Shown: positions 41,768-50,562, counted from the stretch's first letter. The stretch: DNA of 64,000 nucleotides from JACRCT01 sp036504155 (GCA_036504155.1 DASXVQ010000038.1:36020-100019), one strand, 5' to 3'. The notes: generated by a model not told the origin, from the sequence alone. Made by a program: numbers and translations.

Positions 41768-43969
41768 CTACAGGTTGTACTGCAGCGTGAGCGCGGCGCC
41801 CCAGCGGCGCAGCGGCGACAGCTCCATCTCGGAGAAGCCCTCGACGGGCGCGTGGATGGGGCCGATGGAGTAGGGCGCCTGGTCGTTGCTTCCCAAGGTG
41901 GCGGTCAGCCGGTAGCTCAGGCCCGGGATGTACGGCGCGGGGCCGGCCAGCGCCAAGCGGATCTCCACGCCCCCCGGCGCCACCGGAGGCACCGCCTCGT
42001 CGGAGCCCGCGATGGGGCGGCTGGAGACGTAGCGCACCACGACGCCGGCCGAGGGGTAGGCCCCGCCGAAGTCGTAGGAGATGCGGGCGTTGCCGAACAC
42101 CGGCGCGGCCGCGACCAGCGAGGACTCGGTGCCGTCGGCGAAGGTGCGCCAGCTCTTGGCCCAGGTGAGCGAGAAGCCCCAGCGGAAGCGCTGCACGAGC
42201 GTGCCGTCGAGGGCCAGGTTCAGGCCGTAGCTGTCGAGGCGGTCCATGTTGCGGTACAGCGAGGCCTCCTGGAGGTCCGACTGGATCTTCCCCGCGTCCT
42301 TGGCCGCCTGGAGCTCGGCCTGGGTCGCGACGTCCTCGATGACCATGTCCAGCCACCAGCTGCGGAAGACCGAGAGCTGCAGGCGCTGGGTGCCCAGGCG
42401 CTGCTCGACGGAGAGCTCCACCGAGCGGACCACCTCGGGCCGCAGGTTCGGCGATCCGATGAACCAGGTGGGGTCGGTGTAGTAGCTCTCGAAGGCGGTC
42501 GGGCCGCGGAACGCCTCGGCGTAGATGGCCTTGAGCGTGCCTCCGGTCCAGGGCGTGAAGGCCAGCGCCGCGCGAGGCGAGAGGTGGTCCTTGAAGCGCT
42601 GGTCGTAGTCGTAGCGGGCGCCCAGGTTGATGTTGAGCCAGCTGGAGATGCGCGCCGTCTGCTCCAGCCAGGCGTAGAAGCCGCCCTCGAGCCGGCGGTA
42701 GTCGCCGGGGATCGCCGGGCTCTCGCCGGTGGCGTGGTCGACGTAGAGCTGGGTCATGCTGACGTACTTGAGCTGCCCGCCGACGCCCAGGTTGGTGACC
42801 AGCCTGCCGCTGTCCAGCCAGTTGAAGGCGGCGGCCAGCTCCACCCCGCCCCAGCGCGAGTGGCCGTCCAGCGAGTAGGTGCACCCCATCAGCTGGCCCT
42901 CGAGGCATCCCTCGGGCGCGGCGGAGGGGGCGTTCTGCGTGTAGGTGTACCAGTCGAAGTACCCGTGCGCCGAGAGCTGGACGAGGCTGCTCAGCGCCCG
43001 GCGGTAGCGCAGGTCCAGCGAGAACCAGCGGTCCAGCTCGTAGTTCTCGGGGTTGTCGAAGTCGCCCCAGCTGCCCGGGGAGGCCCGCTTGGAGAACGCG
43101 CCGCGCACCATCAGCTGCAGCCCGCCCACCGCGAAGCGCAGGTGGGCCGAGGGGATCTGCGCGTAGTAGCCCTTCACGGCCCTGCCGCCCCAGGTCCCGT
43201 ACGGCCCTTCGTCGCCCCACTTCTTGGGCTCGCCGGTCACGGAGTCGTCGCCGTAGGGCTGCGGCCCGAGCATCATCTCCGGGCCCTTGAAGCCGTAGTA
43301 GTCGATCTGCCCGGTGAGCTCGGCCTTGGTCCCGAGGAGGTTGAACTCGATGCCGCCGCCCGCCGCCCCGCGCAGCGAGAAGGGCAGGTCGGACTCCAGC
43401 ACCAGGTGCAGGCCGCTGACGTCCTTGGCGCGCTTGGTCACGACGTTGATGACGCCGAGCATGGCGTTGGAGCCGTACAGGACCGAGCCCGGCCCGAGGA
43501 TCACCTCGATGTGGTCGATGAGCTCGATGGGCAGCGCCGCGGTCCGGTCGAAGTAGGCGGTGCCGCCCCACTGCTCGTTCATCGGGTGGCCGTCGATGAC
43601 CAGGAGGACGTGGTTGCCGTAGTCGCTGGTGAGCATCACGCCGCGGACGTTGATCTCCGTCGTCGCCAGCGGGTGCTCGTTGACCATGCCCAGCGACAGG
43701 AAGTCGATGGCCTCGTCCAGGGTGCGCACGCCGAAGCGCCGCAGCTCCTCGGCGGTGATGGTGGTGGTGGTGGCCGGCGCGGTGGCGGCGACCTCGGCCC
43801 CGCGCGAGGCGCCGGAGATCACCGACTCGTCGAGCAGGCTCTCCAGGTCGGAGGTGTCCGCGGCGCCGTCCGCGGGGATGGCGGCGGCCGGGGCGTCCTC
43901 GGCGCGGGCCGGGGCGGCGGAGAGGAGGAGGCTGGCCAGGGTGAGCGAGGCGAAGCGGAGGGATCTCAT
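41768..43969 (-). CDS. TonB-dependent outer-membrane receptor
   Basis: A 733-residue receptor with signal peptide MRSLRFASLTLASLLLSAAPARA. A plug domain shows 'ITAEELRRFGVRTLDEAI', 'INVRGV', 'VLLVIDGHPMNE' and 'IEVILGPGSVLYGSNAMLGVINVVTK' (in parts). The 22-strand barrel ends in 'WGAALTLQYNL'. The substrate is not evident; no siderophore or B12 genes are adjacent. Its ATG overlaps the stop of the upstream YfiR-like gene (ATGA), so the two are co-translated. A TonB box could not be pinned down. Confidence 0.92.
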   Translation of the reverse strand: MRSLRFASLTLASLLLSAAPARAEDAPAAAIPADGAADTSDLESLLDESVISGASRGAEVAATAPATTTTITAEELRRFGVRTLDEAIDFLSLGMVNEHPLATTEINVRGVMLTSDYGNHVLLVIDGHPMNEQWGGTAYFDRTAALPIELIDHIEVILGPGSVLYGSNAMLGVINVVTKRAKDVSGLHLVLESDLPFSLRGAAGGGIEFNLLGTKAELTGQIDYYGFKGPEMMLGPQPYGDDSVTGEPKKWGDEGPYGTWGGRAVKGYYAQIPSAHLRFAVGGLQLMVRGAFSKRASPGSWGDFDNPENYELDRWFSLDLRYRRALSSLVQLSAHGYFDWYTYTQNAPSAAPEGCLEGQLMGCTYSLDGHSRWGGVELAAAFNWLDSGRLVTNLGVGGQLKYVSMTQLYVDHATGESPAIPGDYRRLEGGFYAWLEQTARISSWLNINLGARYDYDQRFKDHLSPRAALAFTPWTGGTLKAIYAEAFRGPTAFESYYTDPTWFIGSPNLRPEVVRSVELSVEQRLGTQRLQLSVFRSWWLDMVIEDVATQAELQAAKDAGKIQSDLQEASLYRNMDRLDSYGLNLALDGTLVQRFRWGFSLTWAKSWRTFADGTESSLVAAAPVFGNARISYDFGGAYPSAGVVVRYVSSRPIAGSDEAVPPVAPGGVEIRLALAGPAPYIPGLSYRLTATLGSNDQAPYSIGPIHAPVEGFSEMELSPLRRWGAALTLQYNL

Positions 43970-44553
43970 GGGTACACCGTCATCAGGCGCAGCACGCTCG
44001 CGCTCAGGGCGACGTGCTGGCGGCTCGCGCGGGTCAGGTCGATGACGAGCTTCGGCTTGCCCGAGACCAGGTCGAAGCCCAGCACCACGCCCTTGCGGAC
44101 GTAGCTGGCGACGGCCGACACCGTGAGCAGGTCGGCCTCGCCCACCGCCGCGCCGATGGCGGCGAGCTCGTCGTCGCTGAAGCCCGACGAGAGGTAGACG
44201 ACGGAGATCTTCTTGGACTTGGCGGCCTCGGCCAGCTCCGCCGCGGACGAGAAGGTGTGGGCCTCCTCGGAGTGCGGCAGGCCGGCGATGGGCCCCTGCG
44301 CCTTGAGCGCCTCCTGGAACTGGGCCGCGGCCCGCGCCGAGTCGGCGTCCTTGGCCTTGGAGACCACCAGGGTGCGCACCTGGTCGCCGGCGCGCGCCGG
44401 GAGGTTGCGGTCGTAGGCCACGACCTTGGCCAGCAGCTCGGCCTGGACTCCGACCGGGACTTCCGGCTCCTCGGCCAGCGCGGCGGGCGCGACCCAGAAG
44501 AGGGCCGCCACCACCGCCAGCGCCCAGCGGCGCCTCGGGTGCTCGATACTCAT
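43966..44553 (-). CDS. YfiR-like (DUF4154) periplasmic protein
   Basis: A 195-residue protein with signal peptide MSIEHPRRRWALAVVAALFWVAPAALA. 'VQAELLAKVVAYDRNLP', 'VVYLSSGFSDDEL', 'LLTVSAVASYVRKGVVLGFDLVSGKPKL' (in parts) and 'ASRQHVALSASVLRLMTVY' match the DUF4154/YfiR family. In Pseudomonas, YfiR restrains the diguanylate cyclase YfiN. Here no GGDEF protein is adjacent; the partner is instead a TonB receptor, a pairing seen in other Proteobacteria. It shares four bases with that gene. Confidence 0.85.
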   Translation of the reverse strand: MSIEHPRRRWALAVVAALFWVAPAALAEEPEVPVGVQAELLAKVVAYDRNLPARAGDQVRTLVVSKAKDADSARAAAQFQEALKAQGPIAGLPHSEEAHTFSSAAELAEAAKSKKISVVYLSSGFSDDELAAIGAAVGEADLLTVSAVASYVRKGVVLGFDLVSGKPKLVIDLTRASRQHVALSASVLRLMTVYP

Positions 44554-44596
44554 GCGCTGCTCCCCTCCCGCGCCAGGGACCGCACGGCCGTCCCTC

Positions 44597-45484
44597 TCAC
44601 GCGAGTTTGAGCTCCACGCCCTCCCGGGCGCTGAAGATCTGCACCGGCGCCTTGAGCACGGCCGCACGGCGCACGCAATCGGCGATCTTGTTCTCCACGT
44701 CGTGGTCGGACTGCATCGGGTCGTGGTGGGTGACCGCGAGCATCTTCACCCCGGCCTGGGCGGCGAGGTCGACCAGGGTGGTGGCGCGGGGGTGGCCCCA
44801 GCCCACCTTCGACGGGTACTCGGTGTCGGTGTACTGGCCGTCGGCGACCAGCAGGTCGGCGCCCCGGCAGAAGTCGACGATCGGGGCCGGCAGGATCCGC
44901 GGCGCGTCGGAGGGCGCGCCGGCCCGGGGCTTCTCGGGCAGCAGCAGGTCCAGCTCGTTGTCGGTGGCGTAGACCACCCGCGAGCCCTCGTACTCGAAGG
45001 AGAAGCCGAGGCTGCCGCCGGGGTGCTGCAGGGGCTTGCTGCGCACCTTCACGCCGGCGACGTCGGTGCCCTCGGGCATCAGCTCGCTCAGGAAGACCTT
45101 GGCCCCCAGCTGCGAGAAGTCGACCGGGAAGTAGCTGGACTGCATCTGCCCGGACAACAGGTCGTGGATGGTGTGGTCGCCCTTGGCCGGCCCGTAGACG
45201 TGCAGGGTGGAGGTGGGCAAGTAGGCCGGGGTGAAGAACGGGAAGCCCTGGATGTGGTCCCAGTGCGGGTGGCTGAAGAACATGTGCACGTTGATGGGCG
45301 CCCGCCCGCAGCGCCGCATCAGGTCCACGCCGAACTCGCGCAGGCCCGACCCGCCGTCGCAGACGAGCAGCGCGCGGTCGGTGCGGACCTCGATGCAGGG
45401 GGTGTTGCCGCCGTAGCGCGCGGTGGCGTGGCCGGGGGTGGGGATGGACCCGCGCACGCCCCAGAACTTGACGAAGAGGGACAT
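44597..45484 (-). CDS. MBL-fold metal-dependent hydrolase (PhnP/RNase Z-like)
   Basis: A 295-residue protein: 'FWGVRGSIPTPGHATARYGGNTPCIEVR' (read in parts) at the start and the metal motif 'SHPHWDHIQGFPFF' are typical of the phosphodiesterase-like MBL branch (including PhnP). 'LVADGQYTDTEYPSKVGWGHPRAT' and 'LAVTHHDPMQSDHD' supply further ligands. The substrate may be a cyclic nucleotide or phosphodiester, not shown. Its ATG directly abuts the TGA of the upstream FHA gene, so it is coupled with a phosphothreonine-reading protein. Confidence 0.85.
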   Translation of the reverse strand: MSLFVKFWGVRGSIPTPGHATARYGGNTPCIEVRTDRALLVCDGGSGLREFGVDLMRRCGRAPINVHMFFSHPHWDHIQGFPFFTPAYLPTSTLHVYGPAKGDHTIHDLLSGQMQSSYFPVDFSQLGAKVFLSELMPEGTDVAGVKVRSKPLQHPGGSLGFSFEYEGSRVVYATDNELDLLLPEKPRAGAPSDAPRILPAPIVDFCRGADLLVADGQYTDTEYPSKVGWGHPRATTLVDLAAQAGVKMLAVTHHDPMQSDHDVENKIADCVRRAAVLKAPVQIFSAREGVELKLA

Positions 45485-45850
45485 TCAGGCGCCCTCGTGG
45501 AAGACGAGCAGGATGTCGCCGACCTGCAGGCGGTCGCCGTTGTGCAGGACCGCCGAGTAGATCTTCAGGCCGTTGAGGAAGACGCCGTTGGCGCTCTCCA
45601 GGTCCTGGAGGATCCAGTCGGTGCCGCGGTGGGTCAGGGAGAAGTGCAGGCGCGAGAGGTCGAGCGAGTCGATCTGCAGGTCGGCGTTGGTGCCGCGCCC
45701 CACCAGCAGCTCGTCCTTGTCGAGGACCATGTTCCGGGGCGAGTCCGGCCCGCGGACCATCTCCAGGACCGTCGGGTACGAGAACATGTCCACCAGCTGG
45801 ACAGGGATCTCGCGGACCCGGGTTTCTTCCTTGTCCTGGTCCTCCACCAT
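45485..45850 (-). CDS. FHA-domain protein
   Basis: A 121-residue cytosolic protein with a short N-terminal segment and one FHA domain. Key residues are seen: 'LLVGRGTNADLQID' (the GR motif), 'LSRLHFSL' (S..H) and 'ESANGVFLNG' (N-G). FHA domains bind phosphothreonine, so it likely reads a Ser/Thr kinase signal; no kinase gene lies in the window. It is the upstream member of a two-gene unit with the MBL hydrolase. Confidence 0.88.
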   Translation of the reverse strand: MVEDQDKEETRVREIPVQLVDMFSYPTVLEMVRGPDSPRNMVLDKDELLVGRGTNADLQIDSLDLSRLHFSLTHRGTDWILQDLESANGVFLNGLKIYSAVLHNGDRLQVGDILLVFHEGA

Positions 45851-45935
45851 TCGGCCCTCCCGGCCCCGGAAAACGGAGAGCAGTCTATCCCGGACCCCTG
45901 GCTGCTTGGCTAGCCCGCCTCCCGCACGCGAAACG

Positions 45936-45961
45936 CGGGCGTCGCGCTGGCGTGACGCCCG
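45936..45961 (-). terminator. Possible hairpin terminator
   Basis: CGGGCGTC (45936-45943) pairs with GACGCCCG (45954-45961) around a ten-base loop, 26 bases beyond the stop of the minus-strand GGRPG-tail gene. No T-run follows. Confidence 0.4.
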
Positions 45962-45987
45962 TCACATCGCTGGGGAAGCAGGAGGCG

Positions 45988-46800
45988 CTAGGCGCCGCGC
46001 GGCCCGCCGCCGGGCTTGCCGCCGCCGCCGGGACGGCCACCGCCGCCGGGACGGCCGCCGCCGCCGGGCCTGCCGCCGCCACCGGGACGGCCACCGCCGC
46101 CGGGACGGCCGCCGCCACCGGGCCGGCCACCGCTGCCGCCGCGGCGCTCCGCCTGGCGATCCGCCTTGACGGCGTCCATCGAGAAGCCGCCGGTGGTGCT
46201 GGCGCCGGCGTTGCCCTGGCCGGGCCGGGGCGGGCCACGGCGTCCGCCCTTGTCGCGGTCGGGCGCGGTCATGACCTGCTTCATGTTGGCGGGCATGTAC
46301 TCGACGATGAACTGGAACTCGCCGACCTTCTTGGCGCCGGGGACGGGCTCCTCGGAGCTGAAGACGCGGACCAGGCGCACGTCCTCGGAGCGCTTGCCGA
46401 CCGCCTTGAGGGCTTCGCGGATCCGCGCGAGGCGGTCGCCGGAGAGCCCGGTCGCCTTGGCCACGGCCTCGTCCAGGGCGGCCTTCACCGCGTCGGACTC
46501 CTTGGGCTCGGCCGGAGCGGCGGGCGCGGCGGGCGCTTCGGCCGCGGGCGCGGCGGCCGCTTCGGCAGCGGGCGCGGCAGCCGCTTCGGCAGCGGGCGCA
46601 GCCTCGGCCGCGGGGGCGGCAGGGCTGGCGGCCGCGTCGACCGCGGGAGCGGCCTCGGGCGCCGGAGCGGCGGGGGCCGGCTCGGCGGCGGGCGCCGGGG
46701 CGGGGGCTGCTGCCTCCTTGGGGAGGGAGCGGCTCGCCTCGGCGACGGCCTTGTGGGCGTTGCGAATCAGGGCACCAGCGAACTCAGTCAAGGTTTTCAT
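45988..46800 (-). CDS. Low-complexity protein with Ala/Pro linker and GGRPG tail
   Basis: A 270-residue soluble protein. A short helix (about 1-30, MKTLTEFAGALIRNAHKAV) leads into an Ala/Pro/Glu-rich stretch (about 31-100), a folded middle (about 100-180, 'LSGDRLARIREALKAVGK', 'VGEFQFIVEYMP') and a tail of eight G-G-R/K-P-G units. RGG/GGRPG tails often bind RNA or drive assemblies; this is inference. The tail DNA is a 15-base tandem repeat and may vary in copy number. Family not recognised. GAGGGCGCC precedes the ATG. Confidence 0.72.
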   Translation of the reverse strand: MKTLTEFAGALIRNAHKAVAEASRSLPKEAAAPAPAPAAEPAPAAPAPEAAPAVDAAASPAAPAAEAAPAAEAAAAPAAEAAAAPAAEAPAAPAAPAEPKESDAVKAALDEAVAKATGLSGDRLARIREALKAVGKRSEDVRLVRVFSSEEPVPGAKKVGEFQFIVEYMPANMKQVMTAPDRDKGGRRGPPRPGQGNAGASTTGGFSMDAVKADRQAERRGGSGGRPGGGGRPGGGGRPGGGGRPGGGGRPGGGGRPGGGGKPGGGPRGA

Positions 46801-46944
46801 GGCGCCCTCAACTACCAGAGGTACGTACAGAAACCAACATCGGACAGTGTCGGCCGCCGGGCCGGTGGCGGGGCACTCCCTCGGGGCGGGTGGCCGCGCC
46901 TGCCCGAGGGAGGTAGCCCTGGGCCCTCGTTCGAGGGGGGCTCC

Positions 46945-48540
46945 ATGCGACGTTGCTCGATGGGATTGGGGGCGCTGTTGGGGCTGGGCAGCGTGCTGCC
47001 GCTGCTGGGCGCGCTCTCGCTCGGCGCGCGGGCCTCGGGGCTGCCCTACGTGCCGTTCCTGCTCTTCGAATGGCTGACCCGGGCCCTGCCGGGGCGCCTG
47101 GTCACCGCCGGCATCGACGCCATGGTGGCGCTCATCTCCGCGCTGGGAGTGGGGCCGACCTCCGCGGTCGCCAAGGCCGCGGAGATGGGCCTGGCGGTGG
47201 CGGCGCTGGTCGCCGGCGCCGCGGTCTTGGGGGCGGTGCTGGCCGGGGTGAGCGGGCGGCGGCCGGGCTGGCTCCCGGGCCTGGGGGCCGCCGCCGGCGC
47301 CGCCTTGTGGATCCTCTGCGTGGCGGCGATGCAGCGGGTCGGCTACCCGCCGGCGGGCAGGGCCTACTCGGCGCTCTGGCTGTTCTTGTTGCTCGGGCTC
47401 TGGGGGACGCTGCTGGGCCTGGTGGTCCGGCGCGCCGGGCGCGACGAGCAAGTCGAGGGGAGCCGGCGCCGCTTCCTGGAGGGATTCGCGCTCGGGGTCG
47501 TGGCGCTCTTCGCGGCCACGGTCGGCCTGGGGCGCCGCTGGGGACGGCGCGCGCCTTCGGAAGCGGTCGGCGGGAGCGGGGCCGGCCCCGGGCTCGAGGC
47601 GACCTCGGGCCCCGCCGCTTCTCCGCCCGAGGACGTGTTGGCCCGGCGGGTGGCTCCGGCGACGCCGACCCGGCCCGAACTGACGGACCCCGATCGCTTC
47701 TACCGCGTGGACATCAACCTCGCGCCGCCCACGGTCCGGGAGGCCGGCTGGAAGCTCGCGGTCGACGGGCTGGTCTCGACGCCGCAGGGGTTCACCCTGG
47801 AGGAACTGCGCGCGCTGCCCGCGACCCGCCAGGCGATCACGCTCGAGTGCATCTCCAACCTGCTCGGCGGAGACCTCATGAGCACCGGGGTGGTCACCGG
47901 GGTCCCGCTGCGCGACCTGCTCGCACGAGTGGGACGCCGGCCGGCGGGCCGCCATGTCTACGTGGAGTCCGCCGACGGCTACTTCGAGACGGTCGCCCCC
48001 GCGGACGTGGAGGATCCGCGCACGCTGCTGGTGTGGGCCCTGGACGGCGCCCCGCTCACCGCCGAGCACGGGTTCCCCCTGCGCCTCTACGTGCCCGACC
48101 GCTACGGCATGAAGCAGCCCAAGTGGATCACCCGCCTCGAGGTGACCGAGCAGGCGCGCCCCGGCTACTGGGGCGTGCGCGGTTGGAGCAACGAGGCGCG
48201 GGTGAAGACCACCTCGGTCATCGACGGGCTGGGCGCCTCCATGCGCATCGGCGAGGCGGACGTCATGCCGGTCGGCGGGGTGGCCTACTCCGGAGCCAAG
48301 GGCATCTCGCGGGTGGAGGTGCAGGTGGACGGCGGCGCCTGGCAGCCGGCCCAGCTGCGCCGTCCGCCCCTGAGCCCGCTGAGCTGGGTGCAGTGGCGCT
48401 TCGACTGGCCCTACCAGGCCGGGTCCCACACCTTCCGCGTCCGGGCCTACGACGGGTCGGGCCGCCTGCAGCCGGTCGAGGTGCGCGGCCCGCGGCCGGA
48501 CGGGGCGTCGGGCCTCTTCGAGTTGACGAGGCACGTGTGA
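46945..48540 (+). CDS. Membrane-anchored molybdopterin-dependent oxidoreductase (sulfite oxidase-like)
   Basis: A 531-residue protein. Residues about 7-165 form four to five hydrophobic helices. Then a twin-arginine-like motif SRRRFL (173-178) and a hydrophobic stretch precede the soluble part. From about 240 the oxidoreductase molybdopterin-binding fold appears, with the likely Mo-ligand cysteine Cys302 in 'ITLECISN', then 'GVPLRDLLARVG', 'MKQPKWITRLEV' and 'GYWGVRGWSNEARVKTTS'. A C-terminal dimerisation-like domain (about 435-531) follows. It probably transfers electrons from a periplasmic substrate; no partner cytochrome gene is seen. GAGGGGGG lies upstream of the ATG. Confidence 0.87.
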   Translation: MRRCSMGLGALLGLGSVLPLLGALSLGARASGLPYVPFLLFEWLTRALPGRLVTAGIDAMVALISALGVGPTSAVAKAAEMGLAVAALVAGAAVLGAVLAGVSGRRPGWLPGLGAAAGAALWILCVAAMQRVGYPPAGRAYSALWLFLLLGLWGTLLGLVVRRAGRDEQVEGSRRRFLEGFALGVVALFAATVGLGRRWGRRAPSEAVGGSGAGPGLEATSGPAASPPEDVLARRVAPATPTRPELTDPDRFYRVDINLAPPTVREAGWKLAVDGLVSTPQGFTLEELRALPATRQAITLECISNLLGGDLMSTGVVTGVPLRDLLARVGRRPAGRHVYVESADGYFETVAPADVEDPRTLLVWALDGAPLTAEHGFPLRLYVPDRYGMKQPKWITRLEVTEQARPGYWGVRGWSNEARVKTTSVIDGLGASMRIGEADVMPVGGVAYSGAKGISRVEVQVDGGAWQPAQLRRPPLSPLSWVQWRFDWPYQAGSHTFRVRAYDGSGRLQPVEVRGPRPDGASGLFELTRHV

Positions 48541-48560
48541 CGGGCCAGTGATGGTCGGTG

Positions 48561-49748
48561 ATGCCCGCCCCGGCCACCGTCGACGCCCGCTCTGCCCGCC
48601 GGCTCTTCCTGCACGCCCAGGCCCTGCTCGGCGAGCCCCGAGCCGCCGGCTCGCCCGAGGAGATCCAGGAGCTGATCGAGCGGCTGGGCTTCGTGCAGAT
48701 CGACTCGATCAACGTGCTGGCCCGCGCGCACGACCTGACCCTCGCCAGCCGCGTGGACGGCTACCGGCCGGAGCACCTGGCGGCGCTCCTGGCGCGGCGC
48801 AGCCTCTTCGAGCACTGGACGCACGATGCGTCGGTCATCCCCACGGCCTGGTATCCCCACTGGAAGCCGCGCTTCGTCCGCGACGCCAAGGCCATCCGGG
48901 CGCACGCCTGGTGGCAGGAGCGGATCGGCCGCAAGGGCAAGAAGACGATGGCCGAAGTGGTCGCGCGGATCACCGCGGAGGGGCCGCTGTCGACCTCGGG
49001 CTTCGAACACGAGAAGCGCGGCGGGCCGTGGTGGGGTTGGTCGCCTCAGAAGGCCGCGCTCGACTACCTGTGGCGGACCGGCGTGCTCGCGGTGCACGGG
49101 CGCGTGAACTTCCAGAAGATCTACGACCTGTCCGAGCGGGTCCTGCCCGAGCACCACGGGCGGGCGGCGCCGGAGCCTGCGGAACAGGTGGAGTGGGCCT
49201 GCGCGACGGCGATGGAGCGGCTCGTGGTGTTCACGCCGCGCGAGCTGGCCGGCTACTGGGACGCGGTGGAGCTTGCGGATGCACGGCGCTGGTGCCTGAG
49301 GGCCGAGAGGGCGGGCCGCATCGTCCGGGTGAGCGTCGAGGCCGAAGACGGCTCGCCGCGGCAGGAGGCGTTCGCCGTCGCGGATTGGGACGCGCGCCTG
49401 GAGGCGCTCCCGACTCCGTCGGCAAGGATGCGGCTGCTCTCGCCGTTCGATCCTGTCATCCGCGATCGCGCCCGCGCTCTACGCCGCTTCGCCTTCGACT
49501 ACCGCTTCGAGGCCTTCACTCCCGCGCCCAAGCGGCGCTACGGCTACTACGTGCTGCCGCTGCTCGAGGGCGACCGGCTGGTCGGGCGCATCGAGCCCAA
49601 GCTGCAGCGCGAGGAGTCGGTGCTGGAGATCCGCGGGGTGTGGTGGGAGCCGGCGTTCAAAGCCTCGAAGGCGAGAGGGCGCTTGCTGGACGAGGCGCTG
49701 GAACGACTGGCGAAGCAGGTCGGGGCCGAGCAGATTCGCGGCCGCTGA
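48561..49748 (+). CDS. YcaQ/AlkX-type winged-helix DNA glycosylase-like protein (HTH_42)
   Basis: A 395-residue cytosolic protein of the HTH_42 family. 'LGFVQIDSINVLARAHDLTLASRV' (in parts) near residue 45, 'FEHWTHDASVIPTAWYP', and the C-terminal 'LSPFDPVIRDRARALRRF', 'GYYVLPLLEGDRLVGRIEPKLQRE' match YcaQ, which removes bulky lesions and unhooks interstrand crosslinks. The Q-x-D catalytic motif corresponds to 'VQIDSI'. Start at ATG 48561; the GTG just before it at 48558 is possible. It follows the oxidoreductase gene by 20 bases, perhaps co-transcribed. Confidence 0.85.
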   Translation: MPAPATVDARSARRLFLHAQALLGEPRAAGSPEEIQELIERLGFVQIDSINVLARAHDLTLASRVDGYRPEHLAALLARRSLFEHWTHDASVIPTAWYPHWKPRFVRDAKAIRAHAWWQERIGRKGKKTMAEVVARITAEGPLSTSGFEHEKRGGPWWGWSPQKAALDYLWRTGVLAVHGRVNFQKIYDLSERVLPEHHGRAAPEPAEQVEWACATAMERLVVFTPRELAGYWDAVELADARRWCLRAERAGRIVRVSVEAEDGSPRQEAFAVADWDARLEALPTPSARMRLLSPFDPVIRDRARALRRFAFDYRFEAFTPAPKRRYGYYVLPLLEGDRLVGRIEPKLQREESVLEIRGVWWEPAFKASKARGRLLDEALERLAKQVGAEQIRGR

Positions 49749-49751
49749 GCG

Positions 49752-50562
49752 CTATGGCACCGGCACCTGCGGCAAGTGGTACCCGCTGACGTCCATGCGC
49801 TTGCTGCCGCTGGCGTGGACGATCAGCCCGCCGTCGGAGAGCCCGACGAGGTGCGCCTTCTCGCTCACCGGGAAGCTCAGCGCTCGCCTTCTCGGACTCG
49901 GCTGTCACGTGGCCTGGACGAAGAGCAGGTCGCCGCTGGCTGCCTGAATCCGTCCGGAGAGCGCCAGGGCGGCCCAGGTCTCGAACACCGCCCAGTCCTG
50001 GAGGAGGCGGCTGGCTCTCCCTCAGGGGATTTTGGGCAGTCGAGCACAGTGACACCTCAAGGTGACATGTCACCTTGAGGTTACATTGCTTCGAAAGCCG
50101 CCAGCGCCCCACTACCACCCCCTGGGTGCTCGTCAGCAGGACTCGCGCCCGGAAGTCGCTGCAGGAGGCCGCCCCTGCCCCCTCTTCCTTATGAGCCAGC
50201 CCGCGCCCGGTTCAGCGCCCGGCTTCGTTCGAGGCACCCGCGCCAAGAATTCATCGGCTTCTCGGCTGCCTGACCCGCTCCGCCCGCTGCTTCACACCTC
50301 CATATCGCGCAGGCCTCCTCGTGAGTTCACGCTCGCGACTGCCGCGCGCTGGCGAACGCTACGAGACGGGGACGAACGAGGACGTACGCCCAGTCGCCCT
50401 CCAGGAACCGCGGCCCCATGGCGCCGCGACCGACTTGGCGCCGGCGTCGCGCAGGAATTCGAAGCGGTGCACCGGGTTCAGCAAGGCAGAGAAGTCGGCA
50501 GGCGGCGGCACGGCGGGCCCTGCTGCGATTGCGGCGGCCAAGGCGGCGAGGGCAGGGGACAC
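49752..50562 (-). pseudogene. Decayed secreted-protein gene
   Basis: Two protein-like ends on the minus strand face each other across frame breaks. The 5' end (near 50562) encodes a signal-like MSPALAALAAAIAAGPA and 'FSALLNPVHRFEFLRDAG'; the continuation 'FLEGDWAYVLVRPRLV' is found in another frame near 50380. The 3' end (49752-49880) reads 'FPVSEKAHLVGLSDGGLIVH' then 'DVSGYHLPQVPVP' before a TAG. The middle has no continuous frame and includes the palindrome at 50054. Original function unknown. Confidence 0.5.
50054..50081. promoter_or_regulatory. 28-base perfect palindrome
   Basis: ACCTCAAGGTGACA (50054-50067) is followed directly by its exact complement (50068-50081). The outer CCTCAAG...CTTGAGG arms recall MerR/SoxR-family operators, though the spacing differs. 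It lies in the decayed gene, upstream of the giant plus-strand gene by about 620 bases. It may be an operator or a mobile-element end. Confidence 0.55.

Noticed and set aside
41624..44104. An 826-residue plus-strand open frame
   Set aside because: It is the shadow of the TonB receptor and the proB start region; no motifs or ribosome-binding site.
46016..46130. Tandem GC-rich 15-mers considered as a non-coding satellite
   Set aside because: They are in frame and encode the GGRPG tail of the minus-strand protein.
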